A stretch of 42,262 nucleotides of DNA from Paenibacillus sp. UNC451MF. Lineage in GTDB: Bacteria > Bacillota > Bacilli > Paenibacillales > NBRC-103111. The notes beneath the pieces were generated by a model. That model was not told the origin of the DNA. It saw nothing but the letters and a program-made list of their open reading frames with translations, and made no database searches. Position 1 is the first letter of the stretch; the number at the start of each line of letters is the position of its first letter. The DNA lies in contig NZ_JMLS01000037.1 of NCBI RefSeq assembly GCF_000686845.1, positions 1 to 42,262 on the forward strand, in the 5' to 3' direction. Position numbers and translations under genes: made by a program. This document shows positions 35,701 to 42,262 of this stretch, piece by piece.

Positions 35701-35920
35701 CCGTCTTCCGAAACTGAAAAATCAACAGATGGATGAAAAAACCGTCTGGACTGCTGGAACGAAAACCATTGTGCAGGTGGAGCTGGAGGGGCGTTGGATA
35801 TGCCGCTCGAACCCGCTCCCACATGCTGTTATTGCAGTGACGTCGGATGACGATAAGACGTTGTTGGACATCCAGTGCGTTAACGGCCATACAATTGAGA
35901 TTGAGCTCGAGGAGATATAG
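32750..35920 (+). CDS. Polysaccharide lyase family 8, chondroitinase ABC-like
   Basis: A 1056-residue lyase. Layout as in chondroitinase ABC (Proteus enzyme about 1020 residues): an N-terminal jelly-roll lyase domain (about 30-200, SFEGSSVPEQWR...), an alpha/alpha-toroid catalytic domain (about 230-600) and a C-terminal beta super-sandwich. The active-site block GFHHRGVYMSAY holds His480 and Tyr484/488, and GRYPSKG supplies an Arg in the same domain. It would cleave uronate-containing glycosaminoglycans by beta-elimination. No signal peptide is visible, so the protein seems intracellular, unlike typical PL8 enzymes. AAGGAG at 32732-32737 suits ATG 32750 better than ATG 32738. It lies downstream of a ROK-like operator; a terminator follows at 35992. 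Substrate assignment is inferred. Confidence 0.8.
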   Translation: MKKEQKQVQAQVKLGVPSVESIAHGRSVSYGDDGSFLYAESFEGSSVPEQWRAEGGGFLSLSAAHYKHGSRSLKWQWEQGSKLVADRPNHLDNACQSRNGGIKFWIYNERALSGNLTFRFGSERGFSLGQAPCSFEIGVGFTGWRGFNIHFREDGGYDPTAGLNEYEPLMMMEMIPPAEEESGTIFIDVIEFVESVPASRSSDWQLPFLRQKANGGKGGSWDRSFYFSRLRPGLPEEPEITSEQKNAFATITKRYERWILGHDIDLSLEPLRIRYESLQSFIREGVECYDALGIRRDENGNVTGVPLFSSRSSHGPEFGKDVARTIFLPIVLDYKLNGNDESKFKALDLFDHFHDQGWAAGSGLETLDHETNRNNGYFHSVFLMREELRKTGRLQREQAAMHWFINFGKTYGFPDKDYTETTADEVRTRFVYKLLVVLAMDDSPEKVRHMRGLLLWMNHALAIAPGFAGTIKHDYMGFHHRGVYMSAYAPNALETAALMTYLLHGTPFALEAESVENVKRALLTLRIVTNKYDVPTGISGRYPSKGPSTHELLSAYAYLAFSGEQVDRELAGAFMRLWNPEEPFLKQFFAKADSKGVEYMDTLGGLQLTVKLSLAGFEPENSPEGFWIKPSSALAVLRRDNWMLSTKGWSQYVFDFEAHGMRPSVSTHKSQLGENVYGRYISYGAIQIFAGDSTPSAESSGYSLDRGWDWCRWPGTTAKHVVLEELETGRPSRGARSFTDKTRSFTDETFVGGVTSEGMDGVFSMKLHDTVFDPSFRAIKSVFYFGGDVIVIGSGICCDDVENRVTTTLFQSFLGSSSVPFLLEGTEVTQLPWRHNGANGQSTWMLDPYGNGYVVKEAGGLIIERNVQHSRDHRGVKETEGCYTTAWIDHGIRPQDADYEYAILVQTTPDEVNRYAVSPRHRVLQKDASAHVVSHHEKQSIGYAIFDESSTMTFGVFRKSSTPVIVMEKRRDSRLLLSLADPDLRLPKLKNQQMDEKTVWTAGTKTIVQVELEGRWICRSNPLPHAVIAVTSDDDKTLLDIQCVNGHTIEIELEEI

Positions 35921-35991
35921 AGCTAGAGCCTGGTAAAGAGATGATAAAGGGTAATGTGAATTTTTTTATGAAATTATTTTGATTCCCACTC

Positions 35992-36015
35992 TGGCCCGCG
36001 GTATGGGCCTTTTTT
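35992..36015 (+). terminator. Rho-independent terminator after the PL8 gene
   Basis: GGCCC (35993-35997) and GGGCC (36005-36009) with a 7-base loop, followed by six T. Confidence 0.75.
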
Positions 36016-36087
36016 CATTCTGTGAAAAGGTTGATGTACTAGGGGATGCGTTCGCTCGTCCTCAAAGTAAGTCGATAGACGGTTTTT

Positions 36088-36906
36088 TCATCTTAATCCC
36101 TTACGGTACTGCAGGGGTGTCTGATTCACATACCGCTGGAAGATTCTATAGAAATGCTGCAGGTTGTTAAAGCCGCAGCTCATGGCAACCTGAATGATGG
36201 GCAGCTCCGTATGCTCCAGCAGTTTCTTCGCTTCCACTATTCTGCGGTTCAAGACGTACTCGAATACGGTAAAATGGGTGGTCTCCTTAAACAGATGGCT
36301 GATGTAGTATTTGCTTAGTCTGAATTCCTTTTGCAGCTGATCCAGTGTGATCGGATTCACGTAATTCTCGTCGATGTAGCGGATCAATCCCTTGATGTGC
36401 GGGTTATCTGCAGCTGGAGGAGGCTGGACTTCGGCCAGCTCCTTGAACTGGATAAGCAGCAACAGCAGATATAATTTCACCTTAGCTTGAGCTAGAGGAT
36501 CGCCGGTTTGAAGGATTTGGTCATAAGCCTTAACCAGGGGATCGAAAAGAGAGATCACTTTGCTGCGCTGCTCCGGCTTCGTTTCCACCTTACGTGGCCC
36601 TTGTGTCACCATCCACTCCAAAGCGGGCTCAAGTCCCGTTCCACGAAGCACGTCTTTAATGAAATCCTTGCTGAAATTAATCACGTATCTTGCATAAGCC
36701 CGGTTAGGGCGATAAAAGATGCGATGAATATCGTATTCGTTAATGAAAAAGAAATCTCCGTCGCTGATCGTATATTTATTGTCCCGAACGAAAATTTCCA
36801 GATCTGCTTTTACAAAGAAATCGAACTCAAATGCGTTGTGGTAATGGTGGATCACCGGTTTCCCGTTCATTGGAATAACTGATGGAAAAGGGTGGGGTCC
36901 GGTCAT
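36088..36906 (-). CDS. AraC family transcriptional regulator, divergent from GH4
   Basis: A 272-residue regulator with a cupin sensor (HHYHNAFEFDFFVKADLEIFV, GDFFFINEYDIHRIF) and two HTH motifs: ITLDQLQKEFRLSKYYISHLF and IQVAMSCGFNNLQHFYRIFQRY. It is transcribed away from the GH4 gene and probably controls it and the PL22-like gene. Oddity: the only strong Shine-Dalgarno upstream is GGAGGGG (minus strand, 36934-36940), 27 bases before the ATG at 36906; no ATG, GTG or TTG lies at the normal distance, so the N-terminus is uncertain or a small indel has occurred. Confidence 0.78.
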   Translation of the reverse strand: MTGPHPFPSVIPMNGKPVIHHYHNAFEFDFFVKADLEIFVRDNKYTISDGDFFFINEYDIHRIFYRPNRAYARYVINFSKDFIKDVLRGTGLEPALEWMVTQGPRKVETKPEQRSKVISLFDPLVKAYDQILQTGDPLAQAKVKLYLLLLLIQFKELAEVQPPPAADNPHIKGLIRYIDENYVNPITLDQLQKEFRLSKYYISHLFKETTHFTVFEYVLNRRIVEAKKLLEHTELPIIQVAMSCGFNNLQHFYRIFQRYVNQTPLQYRKGLR

Positions 36907-36981
36907 AAGGGATATCGGATATATTCAGTAATGCCCCTCCTTCAACTTTAAAAAGTCAAAAATACCTTATAAATATTATAG

Positions 36982-37016
36982 CAAGATAGGTGAATTTATG
37001 GTGATAAAACAAGATA
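36982..37016. promoter_or_regulatory. Direct repeats between AraC and GH4 genes
   Basis: CAAGATA occurs at 36982-36988 and again at 37010-37016. AraC-type proteins commonly recognise spaced direct repeats. Weak evidence. Confidence 0.25.
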
Positions 37017-37091
37017 AATGAAGACGCTTTCTTGTTCCGGATGGTACTCTTAGTCCTGATGGAGTTGGAATCACCCTGGGAGGCGAACAAA

Positions 37092-38495
37092 ATGGATTCA
37101 ATCGTATTAACGGTCATCGGCGGCGGCAGTGTCAACTGGATGCCGGGCCTCATGCGCGACGTATATTTGCTTGACGAAATCCAGAGGGGAGAAATCCGGC
37201 TGGTCGATCCGAACCGGGAGCATGTCGAAGCAGTGGCGGCGATGCTGCACAACTTCAACAGGCTGAGGGGCAAGGAATACCGCATCCGTATCGTCGAACA
37301 GCAGAAAGAAGCGCTGCAGGGGGCCGATTTCGTGCTGACGACATTCAGTCCCGGTGCAATGGACGCGTTCTGGAACGATTTGGAGTTACCGATCCAATAC
37401 GGCATCCGGCAACCGGTATCGATGACCGTAGGGCCCTGCGGTATCTCCGCTTCGCTGCGAACGGTGCCGGTTGCTTACGAGCTTGTGCAGGAGATGGAGG
37501 AGATGTGCCCGGGGGCATGGCTGCTCAATGTGACCAATCCGATGAGCGCCGTCACCCGCGCCATGAGTATGGCGGCTAAGACCGTCAAAGTGGTCGGGAT
37601 GTGCCATGAGCTGCATGCGGCTCCGAAATATTTCGGCCCGATGCTCGGCTTGCACAAGCCGGAAGGGATGAACGTCACGGATTACTTATACCGCTGGCTT
37701 CCCGAGCAAGGCTTGCATTATACGGTAGCAGGGGTTAACCATTTCATATGGCTGACCAAGGCGGAGCTTCGCGGAGAAGATGTGCTTCCGCAAATTCGGG
37801 AATACGCCAGGGGTCGCTGGGAGCTCGAGGACGATCTGGCGAAGGGGCAAGCAAACGACTCGTTCCATAATAAAAGTGCGGCGAAGCTTGCCCTGTGCCG
37901 CCATTTTGGATATTTGCCGCTTGCCGGGGACCGCCATTTGGTTGAGTTTTACCCGAGCCTATGCAATGTAAGGAACGGGTACGGCATGAAATACGGGGTG
38001 CTGAAAACGACGGTTGAAGCAAGACGTATGTTCAAAGTTCACCAGTTGGATAACATCCGCCAGCTGGCGAGTGGGGCGAAGGAGGTATCGTGGCAGCGAT
38101 CCGGTGAGGAAATGACCGAAATCATTAAGGCCATTGTCACCGGAGGCGAAACAACCGCCATTGTGAACGTTCCGAACGAGGGCCAGCTCACAAACATGCC
38201 CCGGGATGTCATCGTGGAGACGCTGGCCACCGTTGACAAGAGCGGGGTTCACCCATGGTCAACGGGTGCGCTGCCCGGTCCGATCGGCAGTTTGTGCCGC
38301 CTGCATGCCGATGTGCACGAGCTGACGGTGAAGGCTGCACTGGAAGGAAGCCGGGCAACGCTGCTTGAAGCGTTAAGCCTCGATCCGTTAAGCGGGCTAG
38401 CCGATTTCTCCGAGCTCGGCGAGCTGGCCGATACGCTGCTGCGGGCGAACCGAAGCTGGCTGCCGAGATTTTTTAACCACATAAGAACTAATTAG
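37092..38495 (+). CDS. Glycoside hydrolase family 4 protein (NAD- and metal-dependent)
   Basis: A 467-residue cytosolic enzyme of GH4, which cleaves glycosides by an oxidation-elimination mechanism using NAD+ and Mn2+. The nucleotide-binding motif GGGSVNWMPGL starts at residue 10, Asp39 (RLVDPN) binds the ribose, NVTNP is at 146-150, and the metal site has Cys171-His172 in GMCHELHA with His217 in GVNHF. Members act on alpha-glucosides, alpha-galactosides or alpha-galacturonides; the close link with lyase genes suggests a uronide. The ATG at 37092 has GGGAGG at 37078-37083. The protein ends before the PL22-like gene 143 bases later in the same direction, so the pair may be one transcript. Confidence 0.87.
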   Translation: MDSIVLTVIGGGSVNWMPGLMRDVYLLDEIQRGEIRLVDPNREHVEAVAAMLHNFNRLRGKEYRIRIVEQQKEALQGADFVLTTFSPGAMDAFWNDLELPIQYGIRQPVSMTVGPCGISASLRTVPVAYELVQEMEEMCPGAWLLNVTNPMSAVTRAMSMAAKTVKVVGMCHELHAAPKYFGPMLGLHKPEGMNVTDYLYRWLPEQGLHYTVAGVNHFIWLTKAELRGEDVLPQIREYARGRWELEDDLAKGQANDSFHNKSAAKLALCRHFGYLPLAGDRHLVEFYPSLCNVRNGYGMKYGVLKTTVEARRMFKVHQLDNIRQLASGAKEVSWQRSGEEMTEIIKAIVTGGETTAIVNVPNEGQLTNMPRDVIVETLATVDKSGVHPWSTGALPGPIGSLCRLHADVHELTVKAALEGSRATLLEALSLDPLSGLADFSELGELADTLLRANRSWLPRFFNHIRTN

Positions 38496-38638
38496 TTTCA
38501 GGTTGGAAACTGATTATATTCTTAATCGCGATAAAAACTTCCATGCTTACAATGCGAGTTTTGCTGAAGCAAACCTTATGGTCGCTTATCTTCGAAACAT
38601 GTCGAAAGACGTTTTTCTCACGGAAAGGGAGGGCTCAA

Positions 38639-39865
38639 ATGAATACGTCTAGTAAAATGCTGCAGCACCGGCTGGAGAAACGCAAGGATGAGATAACGGG
38701 ACGAACCGTTACACAGCTCACATCGCTGCCCGGTAACCACCATCATCTATATTTTACGAGCAGCAGCTTCACCGCAGATAACCGGCACATTCTTTATATC
38801 AGTGATACGGGGACGGGCAGCCCCAATCTGTTCAAGCTGGCGCTGGACGACGGAACTGCCGTTCAATTGACTGAAAACCGGGACGGCTATATGAAAAGCT
38901 ACGTCTATTACGATGGCAATCCGTATCGCGGCCTAGCTAAAGCGAGCCCCAGCTTTGCCCCTGCTGCGGATAAGCTACTGTATATACAAGGCAGCGAGGT
39001 TCGGCTATTGAACGTAAACTCTCTGGAAGAGCGCGTGGTTTACGTTCTTCCAGAGCGCGTGATGACCGGATTTACGCATTTGTTCAGCGACGGCCGATAT
39101 GCGTGCATTCCATATATCGATGCGGATGCGTTCGAGGTTGGAGAGGGGAATCCGTTTGGTCTGATTCGGGATAATGTGAAGAAAGAGCAGTTGAGCTCTC
39201 ATATTGTCGTTGTCGATACGACCACGGGAGAGATCTTGTATTCGTTTAGTCATCAAGGCTGGGTAACGCATGTGCAGTTTCACCCGCACGATCCGAACAT
39301 CGTGCTGTTTAATCACGAGGGCGGCATGGTGGAGCAGCGCATCTGGCTATATGACCATGGTGCGATCACCAGAGTAAGGGATCAATCGGATGGCGGACCG
39401 TCGTTATGGATTTGCCACGAGATGTGGGCTGGCGTGGGCAAAGCGGTCATCTATCACGGGACCCGAGGAGTACCAAACGACCCGGCGATGAAAGATAGCT
39501 CAAGAGAACAAGGCCAAATCGTCAGCTTTGTCGGGTACATGGACACGAGAGACGGACAGTGCGCCGAGTTGAGCTTTTCGCCGGAGATGACGGCTTACGG
39601 ACATTTTACGGCAAGCACAGACGAATCGCTGCTCGTAACTGACGGGATTATTGATGCTTACAGCATCCACTTGTGCCGAATGGATTGGCAGCGGCTTGGG
39701 CTGGATATGACACTCCTCTGCCGTCACAACAGCAGCTTCACCGTTCAGGATGTACACGCGCATCCGATCTTCAGTCATGACGACCGATACGTCTTGTTTA
39801 CTTCGGATGCTCATAACGAGCGAACAAAAGGAAACTTATACCTCGTTGATCTGAACGATATGTAA
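38639..39865 (+). CDS. Oligogalacturonate lyase-like beta-propeller protein (PL22)
   Basis: A 408-residue protein. The pattern Gln370-x2-His373-x-His375 in VQDVHAHPIFSHD reproduces the manganese-binding Q/H/H set of oligogalacturonate lyase; His260 in LWICHEMW is another likely ligand. Blade repeats such as FTADNRHILYISD, APAADKLLYIQG and THVQFHPHDPNIV fit a seven-bladed propeller. PL22 enzymes split short uronate oligomers in the cytosol into unsaturated units. ATG 38639 has AAGGGAGGG at 38625-38633. It sits beside GH4, which supports a shared uronate pathway. Confidence 0.82.
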   Translation: MNTSSKMLQHRLEKRKDEITGRTVTQLTSLPGNHHHLYFTSSSFTADNRHILYISDTGTGSPNLFKLALDDGTAVQLTENRDGYMKSYVYYDGNPYRGLAKASPSFAPAADKLLYIQGSEVRLLNVNSLEERVVYVLPERVMTGFTHLFSDGRYACIPYIDADAFEVGEGNPFGLIRDNVKKEQLSSHIVVVDTTTGEILYSFSHQGWVTHVQFHPHDPNIVLFNHEGGMVEQRIWLYDHGAITRVRDQSDGGPSLWICHEMWAGVGKAVIYHGTRGVPNDPAMKDSSREQGQIVSFVGYMDTRDGQCAELSFSPEMTAYGHFTASTDESLLVTDGIIDAYSIHLCRMDWQRLGLDMTLLCRHNSSFTVQDVHAHPIFSHDDRYVLFTSDAHNERTKGNLYLVDLNDM

Positions 39866-39956
39866 ATAAGCTTCTGGCGGGTAACGACAGTCACTTCAAA
39901 AAATCTCTTATTGGGAATGTTACTGAGCTATTCTTGGATCAATGTCAGGCGGCTGC

Positions 39957-40574
39957 TTAAAGCCATCGCTTCTTGAGCCAGACGCGGTAAACGACGTAGA
40001 CAGACGCCAAAAAAAGAACATACACGCCGACGGACAAAACGAGCTTGCTGGTGCCTGCAAACAGATTACTGCCGATAAACGCAAACAGGAGCATAGCAGG
40101 AATTTTGCCCAATGCGGACGCAACGGCGAATGTAACGACCGGAATAGAAGTAATGGCAGGAATGACATTAACGACAGCCTGAGGGATAACCGGGATCAGT
40201 CGAGCCAATAAAATAGTAAGAAACGGATTTTTTTCAATCGCGGATTGGAGCTTTTCCAGCTTTTCGTACTTGGACAAGTAAGCACGGCCCTGCTTTTGAA
40301 ACAAGTAGCGTGCCACCAAAAAAACAATGACAGACGCAACGGAAGCAGCAGTCCAGCTGATCAAAGCGCCAAGCAATGGACCGTACATAAACCCGAGCAT
40401 GCCGATAACTATTTTGTAGGGGATAACCGGTATGATAATAAAACCGAGCGCAGCCACAAAAATAAGCAGAACGGGCGCATCCCCAAATTGCATCCAATGT
40501 AAAATTTCATCCTTGAATACATAGACAATGATTATGAGCACGAGATACATACCGATGGTGTACCATTTCTTCAT
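39957..40574 (-). CDS. TVP38/TMEM64 (DedA/VTT) family membrane protein
   Basis: A 205-residue integral membrane protein with about six hydrophobic segments. The VTT domain is seen in IIIPVIPYKIVIGMLGFMYG, then GALISWTAASVAS, and LLARLIPVIPQAVVNVIPA, with the conserved Pro-x-x-Pro and Gly-rich re-entrant helices. DedA-type proteins are proposed lipid scramblases or ion-coupled transporters. The ORF extends to 40649, but the start at 40574 (MKKWYTIGM) has AAGGGAGAC upstream. It ends convergently with the PL22-like gene. Confidence 0.8.
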   Translation of the reverse strand: MKKWYTIGMYLVLIIIVYVFKDEILHWMQFGDAPVLLIFVAALGFIIIPVIPYKIVIGMLGFMYGPLLGALISWTAASVASVIVFLVARYLFQKQGRAYLSKYEKLEKLQSAIEKNPFLTILLARLIPVIPQAVVNVIPAITSIPVVTFAVASALGKIPAMLLFAFIGSNLFAGTSKLVLSVGVYVLFLASVYVVYRVWLKKRWL

Positions 40575-41143
40575 TTTGCTAAGATGTCTCCCTTGGTCTG
40601 AGTCTTTCTTCTGGCCGTGTTGATCATACTTAGTGTAACACACAAACATTCTTCATTGGTATATTGTCCGCTCGACGAGTTCGTGCGAAGAGATAGGGTT
40701 AGCCAAAGCACAGTTTGAAATTGTACATAAACATAGTAGTTATTGGAAGTCTGTAACTGCAAAGTATTAGCCCTGTTCAACAATTGAAGAATGATAGTTC
40801 AATGGGGATAATCTACAACATTATTATTCGGATTTAACCTAGCAACACTGCTTGGTAGACAGGGAGTCCCAGATGCCGAGTATCAAAGAGTATAGATCAA
40901 TAAAAATCCGCAGAAGCTGCGGCTTTTTTATTTTATCGGAACAAATTCTTGTCAATTCTGTATGTCAACAATCTGTTCCGATTGCCGATCTGTGCGTTCC
41001 AATTACCGCTGAGAAGAGAAGAATAGATAGGACTTGCCGCGAAACACAGGGAATCACCGGATTTTATTCTTTTGATTTAGGAGTAGTTGGTGCTTCTATT
41101 ATAATTGTAATGGGATAATACTTTGTAGGGGGATTGATGTCGA
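40575..41143. other. Intergenic region with one terminator
   Basis: No gene is convincing. A frame at 40852-41118 has no domain and overlaps a terminator at 40902-40929, so it is not a real gene. Upstream of the TVP38 gene are AT-rich bases that probably carry its promoter. Confidence 0.45.
40902..40930. terminator. Rho-independent terminator
   Basis: CCGCAG (40908-40913) and CTGCGG (40917-40922) with a 3-base loop, flanked by A5 on the left and T6 on the right. It can stop transcription in both directions. Confidence 0.75.
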
Positions 41144-41695
41144 GTGTCAAAAAAACAGAACAAGGTCGAAAAAACGGAAGTCAGAGTAATTCCTTATGAC
41201 CCTAAATGGACCGTTTTATTTGCCGAAGAAGCATACAGCATAAGAAATGCAATTTCTGAAATCGTTAGCTCAATCGAACATTTCGGTAGCACTTCAGTAC
41301 CTGGGTTGGATGCTAAGCCTATAGTCGATATTCTGGTTGGAACACAATCTGGTGCTCGTCATACAGATGCTCATATTCAAGCTCTTGCAAAGCTAAACTA
41401 TGAATTTTTAGGCGAAGACGGGCGAAGACCTGGTCGATTTTTCTTCCAAAAAAGAGAGCTGAATCATTTTAACATAAGTATTGTACCGTTTGATGGTGAC
41501 TTGTGGAGAGATAATATATTATTTCGTGATTATCTGCGTACACATCCCGAGGAAGTTTGTTTTTATGCTTCAATTAAGAAAGCAGCGGAACAAATATCAC
41601 CCAATAGCTTATTAGGATATCAGAACTACAAGCGCTCCTTTGTAGAGGAGATGAAAGAACGTGCACGAGTTTGGCACAATAATTCTGGCCATTAG
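41144..41695 (+). CDS. GrpB family protein (nucleotidyltransferase-like)
   Basis: A 183-residue protein of the GrpB family. The signature HFGSTSVPGLDAKPIVDILVG (41-61) resembles the nucleotidyltransferase GS..DxD motif. Function in bacteria is unresolved; some family members are linked to cofactor or antibiotic modification. GTG 41144 is supported by a GGGGG run at 41128-41132 at 11 bases. AT-rich and followed by a GACGGCAGCCG/CGGCTGTC hairpin at 41792. Confidence 0.82.
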   Translation: MSKKQNKVEKTEVRVIPYDPKWTVLFAEEAYSIRNAISEIVSSIEHFGSTSVPGLDAKPIVDILVGTQSGARHTDAHIQALAKLNYEFLGEDGRRPGRFFFQKRELNHFNISIVPFDGDLWRDNILFRDYLRTHPEEVCFYASIKKAAEQISPNSLLGYQNYKRSFVEEMKERARVWHNNSGH

Positions 41696-41791
41696 ACATT
41701 GACAAACAGGGGTAAATTTTATCGCTGAAAACATCACCTCACTCAATTATTTTTGCTAAGCTAATGGGGGTATGATAGCTGAATATAGACA

Positions 41792-41828
41792 CGACGGCAG
41801 CCGGTCACAACGATCGGCTGTCTTTGTT
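41792..41828 (+). terminator. Probable Rho-independent terminator
   Basis: CAGCCG pairs with CGGCTG (imperfect outer GAC/GTC), followed by a short T-rich tail. Confidence 0.5.
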
Positions 41829-41919
41829 GAACTAACTGGCAGGATAGTGCAGGAAACTATTTGTAAATCGTTGAATATAGAATTTAGATTAATTCGTTTG
41901 AAACTCATAGAGGTGTAAA

Positions 41920-42201
41920 ATGGAAAAGAAATGGTTAGCATATCGAATCTATCCTGAGCCAATTGGAACCGAATATCATTATACTGATTTGTTGAATAGA
42001 GCTACGGTTGAAAAGTTATTTGATCACTGCCAGATATTGGAAGCTATGATTTCAAGAGAAGGCTGGAAATTATTGATTAATCATCATGGATACCATGCGT
42101 TATATGAGATAAATAAAAAAAGCGATTGGTTTGACTGCGAACACCTTGAGGGATTTATTTTTGAAGTCGAGGCACATATTGAATCACTGCCCGATCTTTA
42201 A
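41920..42201 (+). CDS. Small hypothetical protein, 93 residues
   Basis: A 93-residue acidic protein, AT-rich, with ATG 41920 and AGAGGTG six bases upstream. WLAYRIYPEPIGTEYHYTD and WKLLINHHGYHALYEINKKS are the clearest stretches. No recognised domain. It resembles the 97-residue protein at 18822 in size and acidity but not in sequence by eye. Confidence 0.6.
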   Translation: MEKKWLAYRIYPEPIGTEYHYTDLLNRATVEKLFDHCQILEAMISREGWKLLINHHGYHALYEINKKSDWFDCEHLEGFIFEVEAHIESLPDL

Positions 42202-42259
42202 GCTAAACATTCCTGTATAGCCTAAGAAATGGGCTTTGTCAAAAAAGGAGCGCCTCGGT

Positions 42260-42262
42260 ATG
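42260..42262 (+). CDS. Start codon of a further gene, truncated by the window end
   Basis: ATG at the last three bases has AAGGAGCG about 11 bases upstream. Only the start codon is visible. Confidence 0.5.

Noticed and set aside
40852-41118. An 88-codon frame after the TVP38-type gene
   Set aside because: It runs through the terminator at 40902 and shows no domain.

Overview
The window looks like a chromosomal stretch of a spore-forming, soil-type Firmicute, most likely Paenibacillus or a close relative. Strong GGAGG ribosome binding sites, GTG and TTG starts, many AraC-type regulators, PhyH, ThuA, DUF1080, DUF2961 and DUF5050 proteins, carbohydrate lyases, and a rifampin phosphotransferase of the Listeria/Paenibacillus type all point that way. 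This assignment rests on reading protein families by eye; no database search was run. I see no rRNA, tRNA or CRISPR array.

Layout. 1-3400: rifampin phosphotransferase (rph) with a clear sigma-A promoter, then a small charged coiled-coil protein. 3790-4605: membrane-anchored TPR protein. 5067-10186: a compact co-directional run of six genes (orphan lipoprotein solute-binding protein, TSUP permease, esterase, ThuA-like protein and two tandem SDRs), closed by a terminator and followed by an AraC regulator. 11321-12771: a possible IS3 remnant, an AT-rich methyltransferase, and a decayed-looking stretch ending in a strong terminator. 12772-14924: an AraC regulator divergent from a DUF2961/GH172 glycosidase. 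15125-16508: two diverged GNAT-fold paralogues followed by an unlisted 44-codon peptide gene with its own promoter and terminator. This is the most plausible undescribed system here. 16862-18773: AraC regulator and PhyH dioxygenase. 18822-20130: small hypothetical proteins and a broken IS110 element with a duplicated 5' end and possible guide (bridge) RNA leftovers. 20288-25720: MFS transporter, secreted DUF5050 protein, then a DHA2 MFS pump divergent from its TetR-type regulator. 26417-29074: DUF3892 protein and a large Rieske protein. 30026-39865: a polysaccharide-use region (DUF1080, sulfatase and Gfo/Idh fragments, a broken ROK repressor, a PL8 chondroitinase-like lyase, AraC, GH4 and a PL22-like oligogalacturonate lyase). 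39957-42262: TVP38/DedA-type membrane protein, GrpB, a small hypothetical protein and the first codon of another gene.

How the genes fit together. The 30-40 kb region reads as a decaying uronate-polysaccharide locus. The PL8 lyase would cut a uronate polymer, the PL22-like protein would handle unsaturated products, GH4 would cut glycosides by its NAD-dependent redox mechanism, and AraC would control the GH4/PL22 pair. The sulfatase, the Gfo/Idh oxidoreductase and the ROK repressor are all broken, yet a ROK/XylR-like inverted repeat still sits before the PL8 gene. No transporter is encoded in that region, and the PL8 protein has no visible signal peptide. Elsewhere the window mixes antibiotic defence (rph, DHA2 pump with TetR) with single-family accessory genes and mobile-element scars, as expected of a variable chromosomal segment.
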